A DNA stretch of 16,099 nucleotides from IMCC26207 sp044357715 (GTDB lineage: Bacteria > Actinomycetota > Acidimicrobiia > Acidimicrobiales > Microtrichaceae): positions 1 through 16,099 of the forward strand of contig JBIKPA010000033.1 in the NCBI GenBank assembly GCA_044357715.1, in the 5' to 3' direction. Positions 1 through 6,735 of the stretch are shown piece by piece; within the stretch, counting starts at the first letter, position 1; each line of letters starts with the position of its first letter. Both the position numbers and the translations under genes were made by a program. The notes under the pieces are model-generated. The model was not told the DNA's origin, did not search any database, and saw only the letters and a list, made by a program, of their open reading frames with translations.

Positions 1-407
1 AGCGCGCAGTTGCTGGCGCCGATCTAGTCATCGGGGCTGTACTCGTTGCTGGTGGACGCGCCCCCACAGTTGTGACCGAAGAAATGGTCATGGGAATGAA
101 GGAACGCTCTGTGATTGTGGATGTGGCGATTGACCAGGGAGGTTGTGTAGAGACCATTCACGAAACAACGCACTCAGAACCCACCTACGTGATGCATGAC
201 GTACTGCATTACGCAGTTGGAAACATTCCTGGTGCTGTGCCGCATACCTCGACCTATGCGCTCACAAACGCAACGCTGCCCTACTTATTGCAACTCGCAC
301 TAGGTGGCGCTCAAGCAGAAAAAAGCGAACCGGCTCTGCTGGGCGGGCTCAACACTTTTGCCGGGCGAATCACCCACCAAGCGGTGGCCGAAGCCCTAGA
401 CCTCTAA
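1..407 (+). CDS. ald: Alanine dehydrogenase, C-terminal fragment
   Basis: This is the 3' end of a gene that begins before the window; the reading frame is open from base 3. Alanine dehydrogenase catalyses the NAD-dependent, reversible oxidative deamination of L-alanine to pyruvate and ammonia in the cytoplasm. The visible part runs from the Rossmann-domain strand AGADLVIGAVLVAG through VIVDVAIDQGGCVET and a HYAVGNIPGAVPHTSTYALTNATLPY-type block (split here only by my wording). These are the signature segments of the Ald/PNT family C-terminal half, and the family assignment is secure. A GTG at 72 is internal and is not a start. The gene ends with TAA and is followed within about 5 nt by a long hairpin that separates it from the convergent P450 gene. 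Upstream regulation cannot be seen. Confidence 0.93.
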   Translation, partial: RAVAGADLVIGAVLVAGGRAPTVVTEEMVMGMKERSVIVDVAIDQGGCVETIHETTHSEPTYVMHDVLHYAVGNIPGAVPHTSTYALTNATLPYLLQLALGGAQAEKSEPALLGGLNTFAGRITHQAVAEALDL

Positions 408-411
408 CCCC

Positions 412-461
412 GTTCTGTTATGCGCCTGACCCTCTGTAGGGGGTCAGGCGCAAGACAGAGC
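412..461. terminator. Long imperfect hairpin between convergent ald and P450 genes (repeat copy 1)
   Basis: Bases 421-434 pair with 439-452 around the loop TGTA, with one T-G wobble at 433/440. The stem extends outward to 412 and 461 with two further wobbles and one A-A mismatch. It lies 4 nt after the ald stop and 12 nt after the stop of the opposing P450, so a bidirectional terminator is the natural reading. Neither side has a T-run. The core TGCGCCTGACCC recurs in the hairpin at 15066-15119. The wobble at 433/440 is a T-A pair in that copy, which suggests that structure is maintained. Confidence 0.7.
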
Positions 462-473
462 ACGTCAATGGGA

Positions 474-1739
474 CTATTTGAGCGTGTAGCGAATCGGAAG
501 GTGCTTCACACCACTCACAAAGTGAGTTGGCGTGTACACCGCCGGACCAGCGAGCTCAACCGTGGCGGTGCGGTCAAGGAACTTCCCGAGCAGAGTGCGG
601 ACCTCTCTACGAGCCACTTGAGCACCCAAGCAAAAGTGCATGCCTAACCCAAATGACAACAACTTGTCTGAATCAGGGCGAAAAATATCAAAGCTCATCG
701 GGTTGATAAACACATCCTCATCTCGATTCGCAGAGGGATACGAGGTAAGCACCACATCGCCCTTCGGAATCATGACTCCGCCAAGCTCAACATCTTCTTG
801 AACCCAACGAAAGAAGCTGCGAACAGGGCTAGTCCAACGGATGATCTCTTCGGTGGCTTGACCCAAAAGTGATGGGTCATCACGGAGGGCCTGCATCTGA
901 TCCGGATGGGCTAGAAGCTGCTCCATTCCGCCACTCAAAGAAAACGAGGTGGTGTCATGGCCAGCAGTGGCCACGATGATGTAATACCACAGCAGTTCTG
1001 CCTCACCGAGTGGGGCTCCGTCTACTTCGCCGTTTGCAAGCACCGTTGCAAGGTCATTCGTCGGGTGCTCTCTTCGCTGAGCAGTGAGTGCCTCGAAGTA
1101 GTCCTTGAACTTGGCAATGGTTGACCCGACTAGCTCGAGCGGGTCTGAGAAATCGCCAAGATACTCAGCATCAGCGGCCCCAAAGAGCCCTTGTGTGAGC
1201 TCCATCATGAACCGCTCATCGCTGCGCGGAACCCCAAAGATGGTCATGATGACCCGGATAGTGAAGGGCACGGCAAGGTCTTGAGCGAAGTCGCACTCCC
1301 CGCCCATCTCTGCGAGCTTCTCTACGTACTCATCGGCGATCTGCTCTATGGCTCCCTGAAGGTTTTTGACCGCCGCAGGCTTAAACCAGTCGTTGGTGAC
1401 TTTGCGATACTTATCGTGTTCTGATCCATGCAGATGCACCAAGGTACGAGGCTGTTCTAGGCCCAACATGTCTAACATCTCATAGGTGACATTCGGGCTC
1501 GGTGCAGACTGCTCGGTGTTAAAGAACACGTCACTTCTTCGCGAAACCTCGAAGACATCCTCATGACGAGTGACTGCCCAAAATGGGGTCCAACCCTCTG
1601 CCTCTACACGCAGCACTGGAGTATCCCGGCGGATTTCGCGGGCAACTGCATGCCAATGTTCCATATCCCCAAAGGACTCGGGATGAATAAAGATCTTTCC
1701 GCGAGGATCACTACCAGCAGACAAAATCGGTTCAGGCAT
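474..1739 (-). CDS. Cytochrome P450 (first of two)
   Basis: A soluble bacterial class I cytochrome P450 of 421 aa, expected to hydroxylate a small hydrophobic substrate using O2 and electrons from a ferredoxin and its reductase, neither of which is encoded nearby. The I-helix motif AGHDTT is at residues 259-264, the ExxR of helix K is E298-R301, and the heme loop FGLGMHFCLG is at 363-372 with the cysteine ligand at C370. The reading frame is open further upstream, but I chose the ATG at 1739. It has an AGGAG ribosome site (1747-1751) 7 nt upstream, and the longer version would run into the MFS gene. The MFS stop lies 10 nt upstream and overlaps this ribosome site, so the two genes are probably co-transcribed. 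The substrate is unknown; related actinobacterial P450s oxidise sterols, terpenes or fatty acids. Confidence 0.93.
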   Translation of the reverse strand: MPEPILSAGSDPRGKIFIHPESFGDMEHWHAVAREIRRDTPVLRVEAEGWTPFWAVTRHEDVFEVSRRSDVFFNTEQSAPSPNVTYEMLDMLGLEQPRTLVHLHGSEHDKYRKVTNDWFKPAAVKNLQGAIEQIADEYVEKLAEMGGECDFAQDLAVPFTIRVIMTIFGVPRSDERFMMELTQGLFGAADAEYLGDFSDPLELVGSTIAKFKDYFEALTAQRREHPTNDLATVLANGEVDGAPLGEAELLWYYIIVATAGHDTTSFSLSGGMEQLLAHPDQMQALRDDPSLLGQATEEIIRWTSPVRSFFRWVQEDVELGGVMIPKGDVVLTSYPSANRDEDVFINPMSFDIFRPDSDKLLSFGLGMHFCLGAQVARREVRTLLGKFLDRTATVELAGPAVYTPTHFVSGVKHLPIRYTLK

Positions 1740-1746
1740 GTGGAAA

Positions 1747-1751
1747 CTCCT
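1747..1751 (-). promoter_or_regulatory. Ribosome binding site AGGAG for the P450 gene
   Basis: On the minus strand AGGAG is followed by 7 nt and then ATG. The site overlaps the TAG stop codon of the upstream MFS gene (1750-1752). It decides the P450 start at 1739 and implies coupled expression. Confidence 0.75.
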
Positions 1752-3099
1752 AGTTAGGGCTCGGGTTGGAGCTTGGATTGGGGTTGGCTTTACTGAGGTT
1801 TTCACCCGCTGCTGCTGCATCTCGAGCAGCATCAGCGTCGGCCATCACATGAAAGCGGCGAGTGAGTATGAATAGCACGGTCACGACCAACAGCGCCGAA
1901 CCGGCAGCGACGGTCACCTTCTGAATCCCATACGAGTCCGACATCTTGCCCCATATGAAAATCCCGAGTGGCAAGGCGCCCGTTAGGCACATCAAGTAGA
2001 TCGCTATCACCGTGCCGCGAAGGTCATCACGCACCACAAGTTGGATAGTGGTGTTGATTGTGGAGGCAATGGCTAGATACGCCCCGCCAAAGCACAACAG
2101 CGCAAGCACCACCGTTACGTACGTAGGTGCAAGGCCAGTGGCAACTACCGAGAGACCGTACAGAACCATGGCACCACTCAGGAGCTTGGAACGCTGAACC
2201 CTCGGAGCGACTGATAACAGAGCAGGGGTGAAAATCACCGATCCAATTCCGGCTGCACCAAAAAGAATCCCGAGCTTCAACCCCGAGACGTTGAATACTT
2301 CTTCGCCGTACACGACGAGGTAACTAAAGAGCGGACTACCAAGCCCAGCAACGGCTGCAATCGCCATGCAGCAAGCCACGATGGGAGGCGAGGACAACAC
2401 ATAGCGGCCGGCGTTTCGAATCCCAGCTACTGCGCCGCCCGCAACATTGCGGCGAGCGCCATCACTACGAACGCGCAATCCGAGTAGCACCAGAATCACG
2501 ATTCCGAAGGAGGCTGCATTTAGGGCAAACGCCCATGAAACTCCGATGCCAGAAATGATGACCCCGGTAAGAAGGGGACCAAGTGCACGAGCAGCATTGA
2601 ACTGCGCACTATTCAGCGTTACGGCGTTGAGCAGCAAGTCTCGGCTGACCAATTCGGCCACGAAGGATTGCCAGACCGGCGTGTTCAGGCCTGCTGCCAA
2701 ACCAGAGACAAAGGCAAGGCCTGCCAGCCAAGCGGTGGTCACTACCCCGGTGTAAACCATCACGAATAGCGCTATTGCGCATGCCGCCTGGGCAGCTTGC
2801 GTGCTGATGAGCAGCGTTCGCCGGGGAAATCGGTCGGCAAGACTGCCACCCACTAGACCCATCATCATGAATGGAAGGTATTGAAAGAACCCGGTCACTC
2901 CGATTGCCCCCGCCGAACCCGTCAGCGAAAACGCCACAAATGGGATGGCTGCGCTCTGCATCCAACTGCCGGTGTTAGACACCAGTGCTGCAAGCCAGAA
3001 GCGGCGAAAGTCCTTTTGGCGCAGCGCATCGAATGCCCGCGGAGTCGAGTGCTGATCGACCGAACCGGCGGCCGACATATCTGAAAGCGGCGAACTCAT
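1750..3099 (-). CDS. MFS transporter, MFS_3/EntS-like exporter family
   Basis: A 12-helix-type major facilitator of 449 aa, predicted to export a small molecule across the cytoplasmic membrane in exchange for protons. After a short hydrophilic N-terminus it has RQKDFRRFWLAALVSNTGSWMQ at the first helix. The loop 2-3 motif is GGSLADRFPRR, and NTPVWQSFVAELV with FNAARALGPLL follows. These blocks are typical of the MFS_3 group that includes the enterobactin exporter EntS and many actinobacterial drug transporters. The C-terminus ends in a low-complexity Asn/Pro/Ser tail. An in-frame TTG at 3141 would give a longer protein. I prefer the ATG at 3099, although no Shine-Dalgarno is seen there, because a possible 16-codon leader peptide ends in an ATGA overlap with it. 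The P450 lies directly downstream. The substrate is unknown. Confidence 0.88.
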   Translation of the reverse strand: MSSPLSDMSAAGSVDQHSTPRAFDALRQKDFRRFWLAALVSNTGSWMQSAAIPFVAFSLTGSAGAIGVTGFFQYLPFMMMGLVGGSLADRFPRRTLLISTQAAQAACAIALFVMVYTGVVTTAWLAGLAFVSGLAAGLNTPVWQSFVAELVSRDLLLNAVTLNSAQFNAARALGPLLTGVIISGIGVSWAFALNAASFGIVILVLLGLRVRSDGARRNVAGGAVAGIRNAGRYVLSSPPIVACCMAIAAVAGLGSPLFSYLVVYGEEVFNVSGLKLGILFGAAGIGSVIFTPALLSVAPRVQRSKLLSGAMVLYGLSVVATGLAPTYVTVVLALLCFGGAYLAIASTINTTIQLVVRDDLRGTVIAIYLMCLTGALPLGIFIWGKMSDSYGIQKVTVAAGSALLVVTVLFILTRRFHVMADADAARDAAAAGENLSKANPNPSSNPSPN

Positions 3100-3146
3100 G
3101 ACGGCAGGACCCGCAACACAGTGCAGCGACTCTCTCGGCAACCCAC
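3096..3146 (-). CDS. Possible leaderless 16-codon leader peptide upstream of the MFS gene
   Basis: A GTG at 3144-3146 opens 16 codons (MGCRESRCTVLRVLPS) that end in TGA at 3096-3098, overlapping the MFS ATG as ATGA. The GTG sits exactly 6 nt after a TAACCT box, the position expected when transcription starts on the first base of the start codon. Leaderless short upstream ORFs that affect the next gene are known in mycobacteria, some of them Cys-rich. This one has two Cys codons. The feature is short and could be chance, so it is a hypothesis only. Confidence 0.3.
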   Translation of the reverse strand: MGCRESRCTVLRVLPS

Positions 3147-3152
3147 GAACCG

Positions 3153-3158
3153 AGGTTA
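3153..3158 (-). promoter_or_regulatory. Candidate -10 box (TAACCT) for the MFS-P450 operon
   Basis: On the minus strand TAACCT fits the actinobacterial -10 consensus TAnnnT and lies 6 nt before the GTG at 3146. No good -35 box is present. Instead, the two copies of a 12-bp direct repeat fall about 19-30 and 43-54 bases upstream of the inferred start, where activator sites commonly lie. Confidence 0.4.
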
Positions 3159-3164
3159 CTGCTC

Positions 3165-3200
3165 ATGTCACGCTGCGAGTAGCGGCAGATGTCACGCTGC
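3165..3200. promoter_or_regulatory. 12-bp direct repeat, candidate operator in divergent intergenic region
   Basis: ATGTCACGCTGC occurs at 3165-3176 and again at 3189-3200, exactly 24 bp apart. The second copy is also part of an inverted repeat, GGCAG at 3184-3188 and CTGCC at 3197-3201, with an 8-bp spacer. Two identical 12-mers in a 160-bp intergenic region between divergent genes suggest a transcription factor site controlling one or both directions. No regulator gene lies nearby to pair with it. Confidence 0.5.
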
Positions 3201-3249
3201 CTTCATTTAGATACCGGCAAAATCTTTCGGCACCAGAAGTCTTACCGCC

Positions 3250-3255
3250 TATCAT
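3250..3255 (+). promoter_or_regulatory. Candidate leaderless -10 box (TATCAT) for the acyltransferase gene
   Basis: TATCAT matches TAnnnT and leaves 6 nt before the ATG at 3262. Transcription would therefore begin at the A of the start codon. There is no Shine-Dalgarno before this ATG, which agrees with leaderless expression. The -35 region is weak. Confidence 0.45.
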
Positions 3256-3261
3256 GCAGCC

Positions 3262-4269
3262 ATGGCACAGGAGGGCTCCGATTCAGACAAGTCGCCGAAG
3301 AGCCAATCCCCTTCCGATCGGCTCCGCGAGCGCTCTGGCCCATCTAGACAACTCGAAGACGCAGAGCTCATTCATCAAGATCTCACCATAGGAGAGGCGC
3401 TCGGTCGCCTTGAGTCCGGTCCGGGCCACGGTGAGCTTGTGAGGCTTCCTCAAGAAGAGCCTCGAAACCCCGACGAACTTGATGAGCGTCGGCGTTCCGA
3501 TGTCAACGAGTGGGGCCGCTCCGAACACATGCGAGAGATAGCTCGACGCGTGTATGACCCCATCTATAAACACTGGTTCCGCGTTGAATGGGAGGGCCTT
3601 GAAAAGATTCCGAGTGGCGGCGCGCTGCTAGTCGCAAATCACGCAGCGGCCATCCCTTCTGATGCTCCTGTGATTATGCACGGAATAGAAACTGAACTGA
3701 ACCGTCCGGTGTACGGATTGGCTGACAACTTCTTTCGTACCATTCCTGTAGTGGGAACCCTTTGGAACCGCCTAGGCGGCTTACCTGCACACCCCGATAA
3801 CGCATACCGCCTGCTGCGAGAACAAGATCAGCTCGTGCTGGTATTTCCCGAGGGCACCAAGGGCCCTTCCAAGACCTATAACGAGCGATACCAACTACGC
3901 AGATTCGGAAGAGGCGGATTTGTAGAGATCGCCATGCGTGCCGGGGTGCCGGTAGTTCCAATTGCTGTAGTGGGAGCAGAGGAATCAATGCCCACGTTGT
4001 TCAGAGTTCCTTCGGTTGCCCGGGCCCTTGGAGTGCCCTATCTGCCCGTTACTGCAAACATGCTCATGGCAGGGCCGCTTGGTTTGGTCTCGTACTTCCC
4101 CGCAAAGTTCAAACTGAAAGTACTCGACCCGGTCTATTTCGATGTTCCCGCAGACCGAGATCGCTATTCACGGTCTCGCGTCATGGACGAGTCTGAAGCA
4201 ATTCGCGATCGGATCCAAGCAGCGCTCTACACCATGTTGCGCGAACGCAGAAGCGTGTGGTTCGGATGA
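3262..4269 (+). CDS. PlsC-type glycerolipid acyltransferase family protein (Rv0502-like)
   Basis: A 335-aa member of the LPLAT/PlsC acyltransferase superfamily, expected to move a fatty acyl group onto a glycerolipid or related acceptor at the membrane face. The first ~90 residues are charged and low in complexity. The catalytic block is NHAAAIPSD at 126-134 and the second block is FPEGT at 195-199, followed by GVPVVPIAVVGAEE. The His-Asp spacing is HX6D rather than the usual HX4D, as I recall for the Rv0502/TMEM68-like side of the superfamily. The start is supported by a TATCAT box 6 nt upstream rather than a ribosome site. The stop overlaps the start of the epimerase-like gene by 4 nt. The same two families sit next to each other in Mycobacterium (Rv0501-Rv0502, from memory). 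The acceptor is unknown. Confidence 0.87.
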   Translation: MAQEGSDSDKSPKSQSPSDRLRERSGPSRQLEDAELIHQDLTIGEALGRLESGPGHGELVRLPQEEPRNPDELDERRRSDVNEWGRSEHMREIARRVYDPIYKHWFRVEWEGLEKIPSGGALLVANHAAAIPSDAPVIMHGIETELNRPVYGLADNFFRTIPVVGTLWNRLGGLPAHPDNAYRLLREQDQLVLVFPEGTKGPSKTYNERYQLRRFGRGGFVEIAMRAGVPVVPIAVVGAEESMPTLFRVPSVARALGVPYLPVTANMLMAGPLGLVSYFPAKFKLKVLDPVYFDVPADRDRYSRSRVMDESEAIRDRIQAALYTMLRERRSVWFG

Positions 4270-5393
4270 CACCTAGCCAACCTCCCGCCCCCACAAGGCT
4301 GGCACGAAGAGCTTCCGATGCTGTCAATATTGACCCTGACGGCCCAAGACGCAGAGTCCTAGTAACTGGTCTGGGAACGTTCTGGGGTGGTCGGGTTGCC
4401 CAAGCATTAGAGGCCAACCCTGCAGTTGAAGTGATTGTTGGCCTAGATACGACCGAGCCGACGGTTGAACTTGAACGAACTGAATATGTTCGGGTGGATG
4501 CCAATTACTCAATTCTTTCGCGCATTGTGCGGGCCACCCGAGTAGACACGATTATCCACACCTTTTTGGTCATGGATCCAACGCAGATGTCGCAGCGTGC
4601 AATGCACGAGATCAACGTGATCGGCACGATGAATCTGTTTGCTGCCGCCTCGGCTGCAGCTTCAACGGTTCGCAGCGTCATCGTGAAGTCCTCCACGTTG
4701 GTCTACGGCTGTGCCCCCGAAGATCCTGTCTGGTTTACGGAGTCCACCCCTAGATCTCGGCTGCCACGCGAACCAATCGAGCGAAGCCTTGAAGCAGTCG
4801 AGGGGTATGTCCGCGACTTCGCGGAAGACAACCCTCATGTCAACGTGGCCCTGTTGCGGTTTTCGAATGTGATTGGCGCAGAACTAGAGACCCCGCTCAC
4901 CCGACTGCTGCAACTTCCCGTGGTGCCATCGATCTTTGGCTTCGACCCCAGATTTCAGTTTGTGCATGAAGACGATGTGATCAAGTCAATTCTCTTTGCA
5001 TTCGACAACGACTTACCTGGTGTGTTCAACGTGGCTGGCGACGGCCTCTTACCTTGGTCAGAAGTAGCAGCACTGTGCGGAAAACGCACCATTGCTCTGC
5101 CACCTTTTGCTACTGGTCTTCTCACCTCTCCACTGCGGCAAGCGGGGCTCTTGGATCTTCCTGAAGAGTATGAGGGGCTCTTAAAATATGGTCGTGGGGT
5201 AGATAACCATCGACTCAAAAACTTCGGCTTCCATTATGAGCACACATCCACCGAAGCCGTCGAAGCATTCATCCGAGCAGTGCGGCTTCGCAAGGTTGTC
5301 GGGGAGAACGAGCCTTCGTATCGTTACGAACGCGATGTTGAGCAGTTCTTTCGGCATTCTCCGGCGGTCCGTAAAGACCGTCGTCAGGGTTGA
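4266..5393 (+). CDS. NAD-dependent epimerase/dehydratase-family (extended SDR) protein lacking the YxxxK motif
   Basis: A 375-aa extended short-chain dehydrogenase/reductase fold. The dinucleotide motif TGLGTFWGG is at residues 34-42, and an acidic residue after strand 2 (D61 in VGLD) favours NAD(H). NVIGTMNLF (117-125) and KSSTLVYG (141-148) follow, giving the family's Ser region. Where YxxxK should be, the sequence reads I171-E-R-S-L175, so both the catalytic Tyr and Lys appear to be missing. It may bind NAD and a substrate without classical sugar epimerase chemistry. I chose the ATG at 4266 (ATGA overlap with the acyltransferase) over a GTG at 4257. It resembles Rv0501 (annotated galE2), which is also paired with an acyltransferase. 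The last 10 bases overlap the end of the opposing glycosyltransferase gene. Confidence 0.85.
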   Translation: MTPSQPPAPTRLARRASDAVNIDPDGPRRRVLVTGLGTFWGGRVAQALEANPAVEVIVGLDTTEPTVELERTEYVRVDANYSILSRIVRATRVDTIIHTFLVMDPTQMSQRAMHEINVIGTMNLFAAASAAASTVRSVIVKSSTLVYGCAPEDPVWFTESTPRSRLPREPIERSLEAVEGYVRDFAEDNPHVNVALLRFSNVIGAELETPLTRLLQLPVVPSIFGFDPRFQFVHEDDVIKSILFAFDNDLPGVFNVAGDGLLPWSEVAALCGKRTIALPPFATGLLTSPLRQAGLLDLPEEYEGLLKYGRGVDNHRLKNFGFHYEHTSTEAVEAFIRAVRLRKVVGENEPSYRYERDVEQFFRHSPAVRKDRRQG

Positions 5394-6673
5394 GCCTCTG
5401 CAACCCAAGCCCTAGCTTGGTTTGCAAGGTTGCCTTCGATACGTGACCACTCATACAACTCTGTAAAGAGCTGCAACCCTGCTTGGCTGAGGCGTTGTCG
5501 CAACTCACCATCAGACATCAAAGAGATGCAGGCCTCGGCGAAGCTTGCTGCGTCATCTGCAATCAGGGCGTCAACACCGTTTCGGAGGGCGATTCCCTCG
5601 CATCCAACGCTAGTTGTAACAAGGGGGATGCTATGGGCAAGTGCCTCAACCACCTTCAAGCGGGTGCCAGCACCAACACGAATTGGCACGATGGACACAT
5701 CTGCGGATTCCAGTTCGGGACCAAGATCGCTCACAAGACCGATGAGGTCAACACCAAGTTCTGAGCCAACCCATGCCACCCGATCAGGATTGCGACCAAC
5801 AATTCGCACCCGCGCCGCCGGCATCTTTGCCGTAATCAGCGGCAGCACCTCTGAAACAAACCACTCGACAGCCTCTGTGTTTGGCTCATAGTCGAGCGCA
5901 CCCACGAACAGCATTGTGGGCGTGGCAGTCTGCAGCACCTTTCGGTCTGAGAGCACTTGAACTGGCCGTTGCGCACCATTGCCCACCACCTGAGCGTTTG
6001 AGCAGCCCGAACGCTCAACATCTAGATCGCTGCACACCACCACTGCAGTTACCTTGTCAGCACATTGACGTTGCACAACATCCCAGCGGCGCTCATCGAC
6101 GAAGTCAAACGCCCGAGATATTCCCCAACGGAGAGCTACCTTCAAGCGATCAATCGCACTACTCCTCGGAGCAAATCTGGGCGGGGTGGTGCGCCTGAGC
6201 TTCAGCGACAGATTTTCTAGGTTATCGAAATCAACTATTTCAACGGGGATACCTTGGCGCTGAGGCGCAGCGGTCTTGCTGCGGGATTTGAGCGCTTCTT
6301 GAACCGGCCACCAAGTATCAAGATGCGAGTACCAGATCAGATCAATAGGGGGGTCAGACTCCAACCGCCTCAGAACCGCATCGACTAGCCCCGTAGTGTC
6401 CATGGCCCGCAATCTCCTTGGCGGGCCACCACGCAGCCAAGGCCAAAGCCAAGTACTCATCGGAGTTTCTGGCCCACAAGTGAGCGCTGTTACCGTTCCA
6501 AGACCATCTACTGCGGGGGGTTCAACCCGGTTGGAGCTAGCAGAGTGGCGATCAAGCGCGATCAGTTCAACCTCACCCGCCTGACACAGCCCTTCGATCA
6601 TGTGGCTCAAACGTTGCCTGTACCCATCAACGGGTGGCCACGGGTACAGTTCGGCTACCACCAAGATCCTCAC
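5384..6673 (-). CDS. Glycosyltransferase, GT4-type (group 1)
   Basis: A 429-aa GT-B fold glycosyltransferase, probably using a nucleotide-activated sugar to build a cell-envelope glycan or glycolipid in the cytoplasm. The N-terminal strand RILVVAELYPWPPVDGYRQR begins at residue 2 and carries the usual acceptor-side Gly/Arg region. The C-terminal domain has LFVGALDYEPNTEAVEWF and the donor-binding segment RVGAGTRLKVVEALAHSIPLV with GCEGI after it, as in the Glyco_trans_1_4 family. I chose the GTG at 6673, because AAGG lies about 9 nt upstream and homologues typically begin at this strand. A TAAGGT box there could instead mark a near-leaderless promoter. Its stop overlaps the convergent epimerase-like gene by 10 bp. 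The sugar and acceptor are unknown. Confidence 0.87.
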   Translation of the reverse strand: MRILVVAELYPWPPVDGYRQRLSHMIEGLCQAGEVELIALDRHSASSNRVEPPAVDGLGTVTALTCGPETPMSTWLWPWLRGGPPRRLRAMDTTGLVDAVLRRLESDPPIDLIWYSHLDTWWPVQEALKSRSKTAAPQRQGIPVEIVDFDNLENLSLKLRRTTPPRFAPRSSAIDRLKVALRWGISRAFDFVDERRWDVVQRQCADKVTAVVVCSDLDVERSGCSNAQVVGNGAQRPVQVLSDRKVLQTATPTMLFVGALDYEPNTEAVEWFVSEVLPLITAKMPAARVRIVGRNPDRVAWVGSELGVDLIGLVSDLGPELESADVSIVPIRVGAGTRLKVVEALAHSIPLVTTSVGCEGIALRNGVDALIADDAASFAEACISLMSDGELRQRLSQAGLQLFTELYEWSRIEGNLANQARAWVAEAQP

Positions 6674-6735
6674 GGCGAGGCACCTTATCTGTTGAGGGGC
6701 ACTCAGGTAGGGGATCATGTCATCGGGAGCGAGTC

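Noticed and set aside
420..647. Plus-strand open frame inside the hairpin and P450 region
   Set aside because: It begins in the hairpin, lies antisense to a clear P450 and its translation shows no family features.
1753..1790. Repetitive Asn/Pro/Ser codons at the MFS C-terminus
   Set aside because: Imperfect low-complexity tail with no clear repeat unit; tails of this kind are common and carry no evident function.
1740..1832. Longer N-terminus for the first P450 (start at 1832)
   Set aside because: It would overlap the MFS coding region by 83 bp and has no ribosome site; the ATG at 1739 has a good AGGAG.
3100..3141. TTG start at 3141 for the MFS transporter
   Set aside because: It has no ribosome site or -10 box at a leaderless distance, and the added residues do not resemble the family; the ATG at 3099 fits better, although it is not proven.
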